Counted from the stretch's first letter, positions 7,468 to 13,630 are shown. The stretch is 14,254 bases of DNA from CAXGTL01 sp964012725 (GCA_964012725.1 CAXGTL010000027.1:1-14254); one strand, 5' to 3'. Numbers and translations are program-made. The notes: generated from the sequence alone by a model not told the origin.

Positions 7468-7553
7468 CGCCTCCGGCAGGATTTGAACCTGCAACCGCGC
7501 GGTACCTGCTAATAATTAACAGCCGCGTGCTCAAACCGTTAAGCTACAGAGGC
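7468..7553 (-). tRNA. tRNA-Asn(GTT) with a 13-nt intron
   Basis: Acceptor stem GCCTCTG/CGGAGGC with one T-G pair, U8-A9, D stem GCTT/GAGC, anticodon stem CGCGG/CCGCG, 5-nt variable loop, T stem GCAGG/CCTGC with loop TTCAAAT, and discriminator G73. CCA is not encoded. The spliced anticodon loop is CTGTTAA, giving anticodon GTT (7518-7520) for Asn. The intron ATTATTAGCAGGT (7504-7516) interrupts between positions 37 and 38. The mature tRNA is 73 nt before CCA addition. G73 and the anticodon fit Asn identity. Confidence 0.95.
7504..7516 (-). other. tRNA-Asn intron at 37/38
   Basis: 13 nt. CTGT of the anticodon loop pairs with GCAG of the intron side (central 4-bp helix, one G-T). A TAA bulge lies at the 5' site and a GTA bulge at the 3' site, with cuts after the second base of each: a small bulge-helix-bulge for the archaeal splicing endonuclease. 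The intron's own terminal helix is almost absent. Confidence 0.85.
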
Positions 7554-7577
7554 TTAGTATATAGAATTTATTCAGTG

Positions 7578-7585
7578 TTTTTAAA
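7578..7585 (-). promoter_or_regulatory. TATA box of tRNA-Asn
   Basis: TTTAAAAA centred about 28 nt before the tRNA 5' end, the normal archaeal spacing if transcription starts at or near the first tRNA base. It lies in the 61-nt gap after aspS. Confidence 0.55.
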
Positions 7586-7614
7586 GTTTATTGTTTTTAA
7601 TATAAAAAATAGCT

Positions 7615-9009
7615 TTATTTCTTAATCTGAATGTTCAAATCATCCAACTGCTTTTTATCAACTTTTGATGGAGCACCCATTGTCAAATCTTTAGCATCTT
7701 TATTCTTAGGAAATGCAATTGATTCTCTAATAGATTTTGCACCCATGATTACCATTAACAACCTATCAATACCTGGAGCAATTCCACCATGTGGAGGCAC
7801 TCCATACTTGAATGCAGTTAACATATGTTCAAATGCTTTCTTTTGCTCTGCATTAAATCCAATCAAATCAAATATTTTTTCTTGAATCTTTGCATTATGT
7901 ATTCTGATTGATCCACCGCCTACTTCAAATCCATTTAAAACAAGATCATGTTGATATGCTTTAACTTTTCCAGGGTCAGTGTCTAATAAAATAATATCTT
8001 CTTCTTTAGGCATTGTAAACATATGATGTGAAGGTCCCCATTTATCTCCTGCTCCATGGAAAAAGTCTTCTTCTGTTTGTTCTGTAAATAATGGAAAATC
8101 AATAACCCAACAAAATGCAAGTTCATTTGGATCATCTTTATTCTTCCGAAGATCAGGACAATCTGATTTATATTTACTCATTACTTCATCATATGACAAT
8201 CTAGGAAATTTTTTAAATGTTAGTTTTTTGTCAGGAAATACATCTTTAATTATTTTCAACATTAGTTCTTCAACAATCTCAAGTATTTGTTCTTGTGTAA
8301 CAAAACTCATTTCCATGTCTAGTTGATAAAATTCTCCAGGACATCTATGAGAACGAGCAGCTTCATCTCTAAAACATGGTGCAATCTGGAAATATTTATC
8401 ACAACCAGCTACCATTAATAATTGTTTATATTGTTGCGGTGATTGTGGTAATGCATAAAATTCTTCTTTATGTATTCTTGATGGCACAAGATAATCTCTT
8501 GCACCTTCAGGTGAAGATTTTGTAAGCATCGGAGTTGTAATTTCTAAAAAACCTTTTTCATGCAAAAAGTTTCTCATTAATAATATTGCTTTATGTCTTA
8601 GTTCAAGATTAGTTTGTAACTTTGGTCTTCTTAAATCAAGATATCTATATTTTAATCTTGTATCTTCAGTTGCTTTATCATCACCAATTTCCATTGGCAA
8701 AGGTTCAGCTAAACTTAGAATATTAATTTCTTCTGCTTCTACTTCAATTTCACCTGTTTTTAGTTTTGCATTTGCCTGAGGCCTTACTTTAACTTTACCA
8801 ATTACTTGTACAACAGACTCTTTTCTTAGATTTTTAATATTGTCAAGAACATTTCCTGGGACAAAGATTTGTGTTATTCCATACTTATCTCTGAGATTAA
8901 TAAAACCTAGCTTTCCTCTGTCTTTGAATATATCTACCCAACCACAAAGCCTAACTTTAGCTCCATCATTCTTTTTGTTTAATTCTCCGCATGTGTGTGT
9001 TCTGAACAT
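7615..9009 (-). CDS. aspS: aspartyl-tRNA synthetase, bacterial type without GAD insertion
   Basis: A class II synthetase that charges tRNA-Asp (and tRNA-Asn too, if non-discriminating). The 464 residues have an OB-fold anticodon-binding domain (about 1-105; CGWVDIFKDRGKLGFINLRD), motif 1 region around EITTPMLTKSSPEGARDY (156-173), ALPQSPQQYKQLLM (186-199), motif 2 FRDEAARSHRCPGEFYQLD (213-231) and motif 3 GIAPGIDRLLM (409-419). The signatures and the C-terminus (SIRESIAFPK, GAPSKVD) are bacterial. Bacterial enzymes have about 590 residues with a GAD domain between motifs 2 and 3; here YKSDCPDLRKN runs almost directly into LAFCWVIDFPLF, so it is absent. R31 stands where discriminating and non-discriminating bacterial enzymes usually differ (Leu or His). 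tRNA-Asn follows 61 nt downstream. The start is set by the TATA box 30 nt upstream. Confidence 0.95.
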   Translation of the reverse strand: MFRTHTCGELNKKNDGAKVRLCGWVDIFKDRGKLGFINLRDKYGITQIFVPGNVLDNIKNLRKESVVQVIGKVKVRPQANAKLKTGEIEVEAEEINILSLAEPLPMEIGDDKATEDTRLKYRYLDLRRPKLQTNLELRHKAILLMRNFLHEKGFLEITTPMLTKSSPEGARDYLVPSRIHKEEFYALPQSPQQYKQLLMVAGCDKYFQIAPCFRDEAARSHRCPGEFYQLDMEMSFVTQEQILEIVEELMLKIIKDVFPDKKLTFKKFPRLSYDEVMSKYKSDCPDLRKNKDDPNELAFCWVIDFPLFTEQTEEDFFHGAGDKWGPSHHMFTMPKEEDIILLDTDPGKVKAYQHDLVLNGFEVGGGSIRIHNAKIQEKIFDLIGFNAEQKKAFEHMLTAFKYGVPPHGGIAPGIDRLLMVIMGAKSIRESIAFPKNKDAKDLTMGAPSKVDKKQLDDLNIQIKK

Positions 9010-9034
9010 ATTAGGATGTAGTAATTATTTGGTA

Positions 9035-9043
9035 TTTATATAT
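9035..9043 (-). promoter_or_regulatory. TATA box of aspS
   Basis: ATATATAAA preceded by AAAAAG (BRE-like) on the minus strand, centred 30 nt before the aspS ATG and so giving a leaderless or near-leaderless transcript. Confidence 0.65.
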
Positions 9044-9070
9044 CTTTTTATTATATTCATAATATTGTAT

Positions 9071-9191
9071 CTTTCATCTAAAACATCCGTCTGTGCCTTC
9101 ATTGTCTTCATTTGTTGACAAATGAAGGCAAGGCCAGATGAAGTTTTTCAGAACAAAGTGATGGAAAACGTAATAGGATTTTTAGATGAAA
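9071..9191 (+). repeat. structured repeat element, copy A
   Basis: About 120 bp bounded by inverted ends: TTTCATCTAAAA (9072-9083) pairs with TTTTAGATGAAA (9180-9191), then after a 1-nt bulge ATCC (9085-9088) pairs with GGAT (9176-9179). Inside, GTCTG (9089-9093) pairs with CAGAT (9135-9139) closing a central arm, and GTTTTTCA (9143-9150) pairs with TGGAAAAC (9162-9169) around an 11-nt loop. A second copy lies inverted at 13476-13594. The element fills the gap between the permease stop and the aspS promoter. It could be a structured RNA, a 3'-UTR or termination element, or a MITE-like repeat. No target duplication and no open reading frame are visible. Confidence 0.8.
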
Positions 9192-9213
9192 TAGAATCTT
9201 TTGTATATCTTCA

Positions 9214-10494
9214 TCACTCCCTACCAAAAACAAAATAAACCACAAACCCAACAACAACCACAACACAACCATAAAGAACTTCTGTAATAGGAAGATTGAT
9301 AATCATAAAGCCGCAGAACAATATTCCTAACAAAGGTATTATTGGAAACTTACCTAAACAAACAGGAATCTTGCATACTCTTTTTTTCTTAGGATCAGTA
9401 TATCTAAGAATGATAACAGCCAGATTAATAAAAATAAAAGTAACAAAGACTAAGAAATTAGTCAAATTAGCAACAAACTTTATTTGCCCTAACAATATAA
9501 CAACCAACACTCCGATTAATGTTACAGAAAAGATTGCAATGTGTGGTGTTTTATTTTTCTTATGAACTTTCCCACACACTGGTGGCAATAATTTTTCATT
9601 AGCAAATCCATACACTGTTCTTGATGCAGCAATTAATAACATCAACAATGTACTAGCAGTTGCACACAATGCAATTATTATCATTAATAACGAAGTGTTT
9701 GCACCGAATGCTACATTTGCAACATCTGCTAAAGGTGCATCTGATAATCCTAATTTTTTATATCCAAGAACACTTACAGCACTGATTGAAACCAAAACAT
9801 ACAAAACAGCAGAAATTATTATTGACAAGATTAAAGCTTTTGGAATTGTTTTTTTAGGTTGTTTTGTTTCTTCTGTTAATTTAACTAAATCTTCAAAACC
9901 TAGGAATGCAAAGAATATTAATGCAGCTGCAGAAAACACACCTGGCCATGCATTAGGCATAGCAAAATAATCAACACTTCCAAAATATTTTGTACCAATT
10001 CCTACAATAATTAACAAACCAATAATAGATACAACAGAAAATATAATTGTTAGATTAGATGAATATTCAATTTTCCAGAATGCAATAAAACCAAACACAA
10101 TAAGACCAATTGCTGCTAATAATATTACATTGGTGGGAATCAATTTTGCTAAATATCCACCAAAACCAAGTGCAACAGCAGACGCTGCCATTATTGTTCC
10201 TATTAGAATAAGAAATGCAACAACATATGCAATCATTTTACCTAATGGTTTTTTACAATAAAGATATTCAGCACTATCTTTTGGATACATAGAAGACAAT
10301 TCTGCATAACTCAGTCCAGTAAACATTGCAACCAAAGCTGATAACAAGAAAGATATCCATACTGCATTTCCAGCAATACCTGCAGCTTTACCAACCAATG
10401 CGTATATACCTGCACCTACAATGACACCTACACCTATGAGTGTTGTCTGCCATAGACCAAGTTCTCGCTTTAGTTTTAGCCTCTTTTTTTTCAT
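9214..10494 (-). CDS. APC-family amino acid permease
   Basis: A 426-residue integral membrane protein with about 12 hydrophobic helices. The start GLWQTTLIGVGVIVGAGIYA is the first-helix signature of the amino acid-polyamine-organocation superfamily (unwound Gly-rich substrate site), and AALIFFAFLGFEDLVKLTEE with the following KKTIPKA is the conserved helix 6 / loop region. It probably takes up amino acids by cation symport or exchange; the substrate cannot be read from sequence. The basic N-terminus MKKKRLKLKRE is cytoplasmic. A TATA box about 27 nt before the ATG indicates leaderless transcription and a single-gene unit. Its stop is followed by repeat element A. Confidence 0.92.
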   Translation of the reverse strand: MKKKRLKLKRELGLWQTTLIGVGVIVGAGIYALVGKAAGIAGNAVWISFLLSALVAMFTGLSYAELSSMYPKDSAEYLYCKKPLGKMIAYVVAFLILIGTIMAASAVALGFGGYLAKLIPTNVILLAAIGLIVFGFIAFWKIEYSSNLTIIFSVVSIIGLLIIVGIGTKYFGSVDYFAMPNAWPGVFSAAALIFFAFLGFEDLVKLTEETKQPKKTIPKALILSIIISAVLYVLVSISAVSVLGYKKLGLSDAPLADVANVAFGANTSLLMIIIALCATASTLLMLLIAASRTVYGFANEKLLPPVCGKVHKKNKTPHIAIFSVTLIGVLVVILLGQIKFVANLTNFLVFVTFIFINLAVIILRYTDPKKKRVCKIPVCLGKFPIIPLLGILFCGFMIINLPITEVLYGCVVVVVGFVVYFVFGRE

Positions 10495-10517
10495 ATATTT
10501 AATTTATAATTAAGTAG

Positions 10518-10525
10518 AATATAAA
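10518..10525 (-). promoter_or_regulatory. TATA box of the permease gene
   Basis: TTTATATT on the minus strand within AACATTTATATTC, centred about 27 nt before the ATG at 10494; leaderless spacing. Confidence 0.6.
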
Positions 10526-10571
10526 TGTTTTGTAAAAACCTAAAATTTATTATTTAATGTTTTATTCTAAT

Positions 10572-10625
10572 CTATTTATTCAAAACTTCTTGACTGAATA
10601 CAAAACCATTTTTTTTAATAGCTTG
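10572..10625 (-). pseudogene. gene-tail fragment repeating an internal segment of the upstream gene
   Basis: Read one frame off the upstream CDS, this stretch encodes QAIKKNGFVFSQEVLNK and a stop. The 274-residue protein contains QAIKKNGFVFSPDIANN internally. Similarity continues past the identical DNA at protein level (S-Q-E-V-L-N-K against S-P-D-I-A-N-N), which points to the end of a paralogue or of a duplicated domain rather than random sequence. It has no start of its own. Confidence 0.4.
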
Positions 10626-10626
10626 G
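10596..10626. repeat. 31-bp direct repeat, copy 1
   Basis: Identical over 31 bp to 11020-11050 (on the plus strand GAATAC, through a run of eight T, to AGCTTGG). It overlaps the 3' end of the 274-residue CDS and contains that gene's stop codon. Confidence 0.9.
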
Positions 10627-11439
10627 GTCAATATATGTAATGTGGGGTTTTAGAACTTGAACATTTTGTGAATCATAATCATCATATGCTATCCCTATAA
10701 TCCTACTAATTATTGAGTTTAGTTCTCCTAGATCATGACTATTAGCATCAGAAGAAAAACAATGAATAATTGATCCTACACCTAAAAGTTTCAATCCAGA
10801 ATCTTGTGATAAACTCCAACCTAGACAATTAGTATTACTGTCATATTTATTAGGAAGAATAAATGCACTTCTATATATTTCATTAAGTTTTTCTATGACA
10901 AGCTTTACATAGTCTTTAAAAAGTTTAGATTCACCTTCAATTACATATTCCCAAGCAGCTTGTCTAGCTTTATTTTCACTATAAGCATTTGCTCTAAGGT
11001 TATTTGCAATATCTGGAGAGAATACAAAACCATTTTTTTTAATAGCTTGGTAATAATCTCTACTTATTACAAGTGAATTATTTTTAAGATCACTATTAGG
11101 ATTTAATGAATTAATTAATTCTTTAACAATCGGATCTGAATATAATCCAAGAACTACTTCTCCTGAACCTTCTGGATCTACAACAACTCCACAAGCAGTA
11201 TCAATATTCTTATCTTGTAATAATATTCGATCATGATAATTTTTTCCATAAACTCTTTCATTAAGTAAGAATTTAGGTGTTACTAGGTTCCTTTTTACAT
11301 CAACAATTTTGCCCTTTTCATTTGTACCATTTAAAAGCATAACTATATTATTAATACTTTTTCCCTCAAACGATCTTAATCTTCGAATTTTACATGGTAT
11401 TTTTAATTCAGTTTCTTCTTGAAATTGTATTTCTTGCAT
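10615..11439 (-). CDS. unrecognised 274-residue protein
   Basis: I do not recognise a family. The 274 residues show no signal peptide and no transmembrane segment, so it is probably cytoplasmic. The N-terminal half is beta-rich in appearance (GVVVDPEGSGEVVLGLYSDP); a helical stretch follows at about 155-190 (ENKARQAAWEYVIEGESKLF) and a Cys/His-containing region at about 205-235 (NCLGWS, IIHCFSSDANSHD). It has its own TATA box and an AAAGG ribosome-binding site. The stop codon lies inside a 31-bp segment repeated from within the gene, in another reading frame, so the present C-terminus (LKPHITYIDPSY) may be the product of recombination or a frameshift. The flanking gaps are long and AT-rich, which fits an accessory gene. 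Confidence 0.75.
   Translation of the reverse strand: MQEIQFQEETELKIPCKIRRLRSFEGKSINNIVMLLNGTNEKGKIVDVKRNLVTPKFLLNERVYGKNYHDRILLQDKNIDTACGVVVDPEGSGEVVLGLYSDPIVKELINSLNPNSDLKNNSLVISRDYYQAIKKNGFVFSPDIANNLRANAYSENKARQAAWEYVIEGESKLFKDYVKLVIEKLNEIYRSAFILPNKYDSNTNCLGWSLSQDSGLKLLGVGSIIHCFSSDANSHDLGELNSIISRIIGIAYDDYDSQNVQVLKPHITYIDPSY
11020..11050. repeat. 31-bp direct repeat, copy 2
   Basis: Lies inside the 274-residue CDS, where it encodes QAIKKNGFVF. Identical to 10596-10626, 424 bp away. Confidence 0.9.
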
Positions 11440-11483
11440 ATTTATTACCTTTATATATTATATAATACAGTAAATTTCTTTAG

Positions 11484-11491
11484 TTTATAAA
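11484..11491 (-). promoter_or_regulatory. TATA box of the 274-residue protein gene
   Basis: TTTATAAA about 49 nt before the ATG at 11439, leaving a leader of about 20-25 nt that holds AAAGG as ribosome-binding site. Confidence 0.5.
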
Positions 11492-11734
11492 CCTTTTGTT
11501 TTTATTGTCACTATTGAGGAGTCATTTCTTGATTATTCATATAATCCACCTAAGTTTAGAAGTTATTTCAGTTTACTAAAAATTTCTAGTTTTATGAAGA
11601 ATACATTTAATAGTAATAATAATTAGGAATGAACAGGTTATAGAAACATATAGGAATCATTTTGAGTATTTATTGGAAGTTGTAATTCTTTAGTTTGGGC
11701 CTCTTTTTTTCATTTTTTATAATATTTTAATTAT
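11492..11734. other. AT-rich gap without a recognisable gene
   Basis: Between the deaminase stop and the promoter of the 274-residue protein gene. A plus-strand frame around 11500-11625 is open for about 40 codons (NPPKFRSYFSLLK) but has no credible start or RBS. A GGCCTC followed by a T-run lies at 11698-11711 on the plus strand. I see no tRNA, repeat array or strong hairpin. Confidence 0.5.
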
Positions 11735-12214
11735 TTACTTTTTCTTTTTTTTAAAATATTCTTTTATTTCTTTATCTTTACTTAACTTTATAACTTCCAT
11801 ACATTCTTTTTCCATGAATTTAGGATATACTTTAATTTTTTCAGGACTTGTTTTAAATATTTTTTGTGGAGGAATATTTAATCTTTGCCAGGCATTATGT
11901 CCTTCCCATCCATAAACAACTCCTTTTATTCTTGCCCATACAATTGCACTTGCACACATAGGACATGGTTCTTGAGTAGAATAAAGATAATAATTTTTCA
12001 AGTGATAATTTTTATTTTTCCTACACATTTTACTTATAACTTTTAATTCTGCATGAGAAGTTGGATCTTTATCTTTTTCAACAGTTGTAATAGCTTTTGC
12101 CATTATCTTATTATTTTTAACTAAAAGTGCACCTGTTGCGTTCCCATATTTTTTTGTATATTTCTCAACATATTCTATAAGTTCTTGCATTATCTTTTTA
12201 TTTGGATGTTTCAT
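11735..12214 (-). CDS. zinc-dependent nucleoside/guanine deaminase (CDA fold)
   Basis: A 159-residue member of the cytidine/deoxycytidylate deaminase superfamily. DPTSHAELKVI supplies the zinc ligand H54 and proton-shuttling E56; EPCPMCASAIVWARI supplies zinc ligands C84 and C87. The SHAE and PCPMC pattern with AIVWARI is shared by guanine deaminases (GuaD type) and TadA. Archaea generally do not make inosine-34 in tRNA, so a free base or nucleoside such as guanine is the more likely substrate. The C-terminus ends in a run of Lys, also unlike catalytic parts of the family. The start has GAGG 8 nt upstream in AAAAGAGGCTAAAATG, and a TATA box lies at 12261-12266. It appears to be transcribed alone. 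Confidence 0.85.
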   Translation of the reverse strand: MKHPNKKIMQELIEYVEKYTKKYGNATGALLVKNNKIMAKAITTVEKDKDPTSHAELKVISKMCRKNKNYHLKNYYLYSTQEPCPMCASAIVWARIKGVVYGWEGHNAWQRLNIPPQKIFKTSPEKIKVYPKFMEKECMEVIKLSKDKEIKEYFKKKKK

Positions 12215-12260
12215 TTTAGCCTCTTTTTTTTATATAAATATAATTAATAAAGAACTAACT

Positions 12261-12266
12261 TATAAA
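12261..12266 (-). promoter_or_regulatory. TATA box of the deaminase gene
   Basis: TTTATA within AAAGTTTATAAGTT, about 49 nt before the ATG, with the GAGG ribosome-binding site in the short leader; the same layout as the gene starting at 11439. Confidence 0.5.
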
Positions 12267-12279
12267 CTTTTTGAAAAAT

Positions 12280-12474
12280 TCACCTAAACATAAAATCATC
12301 AAGAGAATAAGTTTTATTATGCATATATCTTAAATCATCAAAATTTTCTTGTTTAACCTTTTGTTCTTCTCCTTTTTGTGTTAAAGTATAAATCACAGCA
12401 CTAGCATATACTGCACTTACAACACCAAGAGTTATAATATTACCATAATTTGAAACAAATTCTTCTATACTCAC
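12280..12474 (-). CDS. small single-helix membrane protein after translin
   Basis: A 64-residue protein of unknown family. Residues about 12-32 (NIITLGVVSAVYASAVIYTL) form one transmembrane helix, and the rest is a charged cytoplasmic or external tail. The start codon is GTG (12472-12474), overlapping the TGA of the translin gene by the GTGA arrangement, so translation is probably coupled. Homology cannot be judged by eye; the coupling to translin and the clear helix support it as a real gene. Confidence 0.65.
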   Translation of the reverse strand: MSIEEFVSNYGNIITLGVVSAVYASAVIYTLTQKGEEQKVKQENFDDLRYMHNKTYSLDDFMFR

Positions 12475-13049
12475 TTCTTTCTCATCTTCAATTCAAAACA
12501 CAGATTCTCCAGCTTATGTAAATCATGTTTTATAGAATCATACTTACGCCTGATTTCACCATTCCTAAAATCAAACTTAATAAGTTCGCCGTAGATTAAC
12601 TCAACAACTTCTTTCATCTTAAGTGCAACCTTTGTTTTGCCTTTTGTTGCAGAATTAACAGCAACTCTTCCAAGTTCACCTGTTAGATCACAAATACCTA
12701 ATAAATAATAATTAGTTTCAACACCTAACTCTTTTCTTGTCAATATTTTTCCTTTGTCCATAAAATAATAGAATAATAATGCTTCAACATATTCTTGTAT
12801 TGCTGCTTTATAACTTCCTTCAAAATAAAGCTTAGCATGATTCTTAGTAAACTTATTCAACTGAACAACAGATTTCTTAATATCATCAACTGCTTTTTTA
12901 GCAGATTTCATATCTTCTCTATGCACAGAATATATAATCTTTTTACTCATTCTAATTACATCTCTAGCTTTCTTGATTAATAATTCTCTTTGAGAATCGT
13001 ATGTGTCGATTTCTTTCTTCATTTGAATGAAGTCTTTTGTGTTTATCAT
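12471..13049 (-). CDS. translin-family RNA-binding protein
   Basis: A 192-residue all-helical protein matching archaeal translin. Conserved pieces visible are YDSQRELLIKKARDVIRMSK near the N-terminus, QEYVEALLFYYF, ELGVETNYYLLGICDLTGEL and FDFRNGEIRRKYDSIKHDL near the C-terminus. Translins form octameric barrels that bind single-stranded RNA or DNA; in eukaryotes, with TRAX, they act as the C3PO ribonuclease on small RNAs and tRNA fragments. The archaeal function is less clear. The frame is open upstream to 13088, but the TATA box (13072-13079) lies inside that extension, 26 nt before the ATG at 13049, so I place the start there (leaderless). The last bases overlap the start of the small membrane protein gene. 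Confidence 0.9.
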   Translation of the reverse strand: MINTKDFIQMKKEIDTYDSQRELLIKKARDVIRMSKKIIYSVHREDMKSAKKAVDDIKKSVVQLNKFTKNHAKLYFEGSYKAAIQEYVEALLFYYFMDKGKILTRKELGVETNYYLLGICDLTGELGRVAVNSATKGKTKVALKMKEVVELIYGELIKFDFRNGEIRRKYDSIKHDLHKLENLCFELKMRKK

Positions 13050-13071
13050 ATGATTGACTAATATATGTAGG

Positions 13072-13079
13072 TATATAAA
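13072..13079 (-). promoter_or_regulatory. TATA box of the translin gene
   Basis: TTTATATA on the minus strand, centred 26 nt before the ATG at 13049. It fixes that start against the longer frame and implies a leaderless mRNA. Confidence 0.7.
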
Positions 13080-13091
13080 TGTTACCACAAA

Positions 13092-13100
13092 TTATATAAA
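13092..13100 (+). promoter_or_regulatory. TATA box of the holin-like protein gene
   Basis: TTATATAAA on the plus strand, 51 nt before the ATG at 13151, leaving a leader of about 28 nt. It is divergent from the translin promoter about 20 bp away. Confidence 0.6.
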
Positions 13101-13137
13101 CCATTAAACCAAAAACAATAATATCATATTAAAAAAC

Positions 13138-13144
13138 GAGGTGA
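13138..13144 (+). promoter_or_regulatory. Shine-Dalgarno of the holin-like protein gene
   Basis: GAGGTGA, 6 nt before the ATG at 13151; near-perfect match to the archaeal 16S 3' end. Confidence 0.75.
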
Positions 13145-13150
13145 AATATA

Positions 13151-13423
13151 ATGGCAAAGAAAAAAGCATTACCTGGTATGAAACTAGACCCAGTTAAGTT
13201 TGGTCTTGCAGGTGGAATTATATGGGGAGTTGGAATGTTATTAACAACATTAATTGCAGCTTCCAACGGATATGGAACAGCATTCTTAGAATTATTTGTA
13301 AGCATTTATCCAGGCTTTACAATAACATTCGGTGGAGCAGTTCTAGGTTTAATCTATGGATTCATAGATGTGTTTGTAGGTTTATACATATTTGTATGGC
13401 TTTATAACTGGTTAACTAAGTAA
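13151..13423 (+). CDS. small two-helix membrane protein, holin-like / DUF5676-like
   Basis: A 90-residue membrane protein. Residues 11-35 begin with KLDPVKFGLAGGIIWGVGML and continue into the first helix; residues about 55-88 are Gly-rich and hydrophobic (TFGGAVLGLIYGFIDVFVG, then WLYNWLTK). This pattern recalls small proteins annotated as 'bacteriophage holin' or DUF5676 in bacteria and archaea, whose role is unknown; the holin label is not evidence of a phage here. It has a strong TATA box and Shine-Dalgarno and is followed by a T-rich terminator, so it is probably a well-expressed single-gene unit. Nothing nearby looks viral. Confidence 0.8.
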   Translation: MAKKKALPGMKLDPVKFGLAGGIIWGVGMLLTTLIAASNGYGTAFLELFVSIYPGFTITFGGAVLGLIYGFIDVFVGLYIFVWLYNWLTK

Positions 13424-13426
13424 ATA

Positions 13427-13447
13427 TTTCTTTTTTTCTTTTTTTTT
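13427..13447 (+). terminator. T-rich terminator after the holin-like gene
   Basis: Three T runs broken by single C bases directly after the stop codon. Archaeal RNA polymerase stops at such U-tracts without a hairpin. Confidence 0.7.
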
Positions 13448-13475
13448 AAAATAGAAAACTTTACTCTAAATATGA

Positions 13476-13594
13476 CTTTATCCAAAAATCCTACTTCATT
13501 TTACTCATTGCATTCGTAAAACTACGTCTGGCCATGCCATCAATAACTGAATTATTGCTGTCATTGAAGGCACAGACGGATATTTTGGATAAAG
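13476..13594 (-). repeat. structured repeat element, copy B (inverted)
   Basis: Read on the minus strand this is the partner of the element at 9071-9191. Ends CTTTATCCAAAA and TTTTGGATAAAG pair perfectly over 12 bp, followed by ATCC/GGAT with the bulged base at the same place. The core GTCTGTGCCTTCA is identical, as is GGCCAGA; the central arm closes with CGTCTG/CAGACG. The 3' arm is TTTTAC/GTAAAA with an 11-nt loop. The element lies between the terminator of the holin-like gene and the promoter of the next gene, in the same orientation relative to local transcription as copy A. Confidence 0.8.
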
Positions 13595-13630
13595 CCTTTA
13601 AACATTTAGAAACATTTAAAAATAGAAACA

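Noticed and set aside
9010..9213. CRISPR-like or attachment-site interpretation of the repeated sequence near aspS
   Set aside because: Only two distant, inverted copies with long palindromic ends; no regular spacers, no cas genes, and no integrase next to the tRNA.
11690..11720. Minus-strand ATGAAAAAAAGAGGC-like stretch resembling the permease gene start
   Set aside because: About 25 nt of A-rich similarity that stops after a few codons; too low in complexity to claim a duplicated gene start.
13050..13088. Longer translin start
   Set aside because: The TATA box lies inside the extension, and the added residues are not part of the translin fold.
13151..13423. Holin-like protein as sign of a prophage
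   Set aside because: No lysin, capsid, terminase or integrase nearby; the family is also chromosomal, so the name is not evidence of phage.
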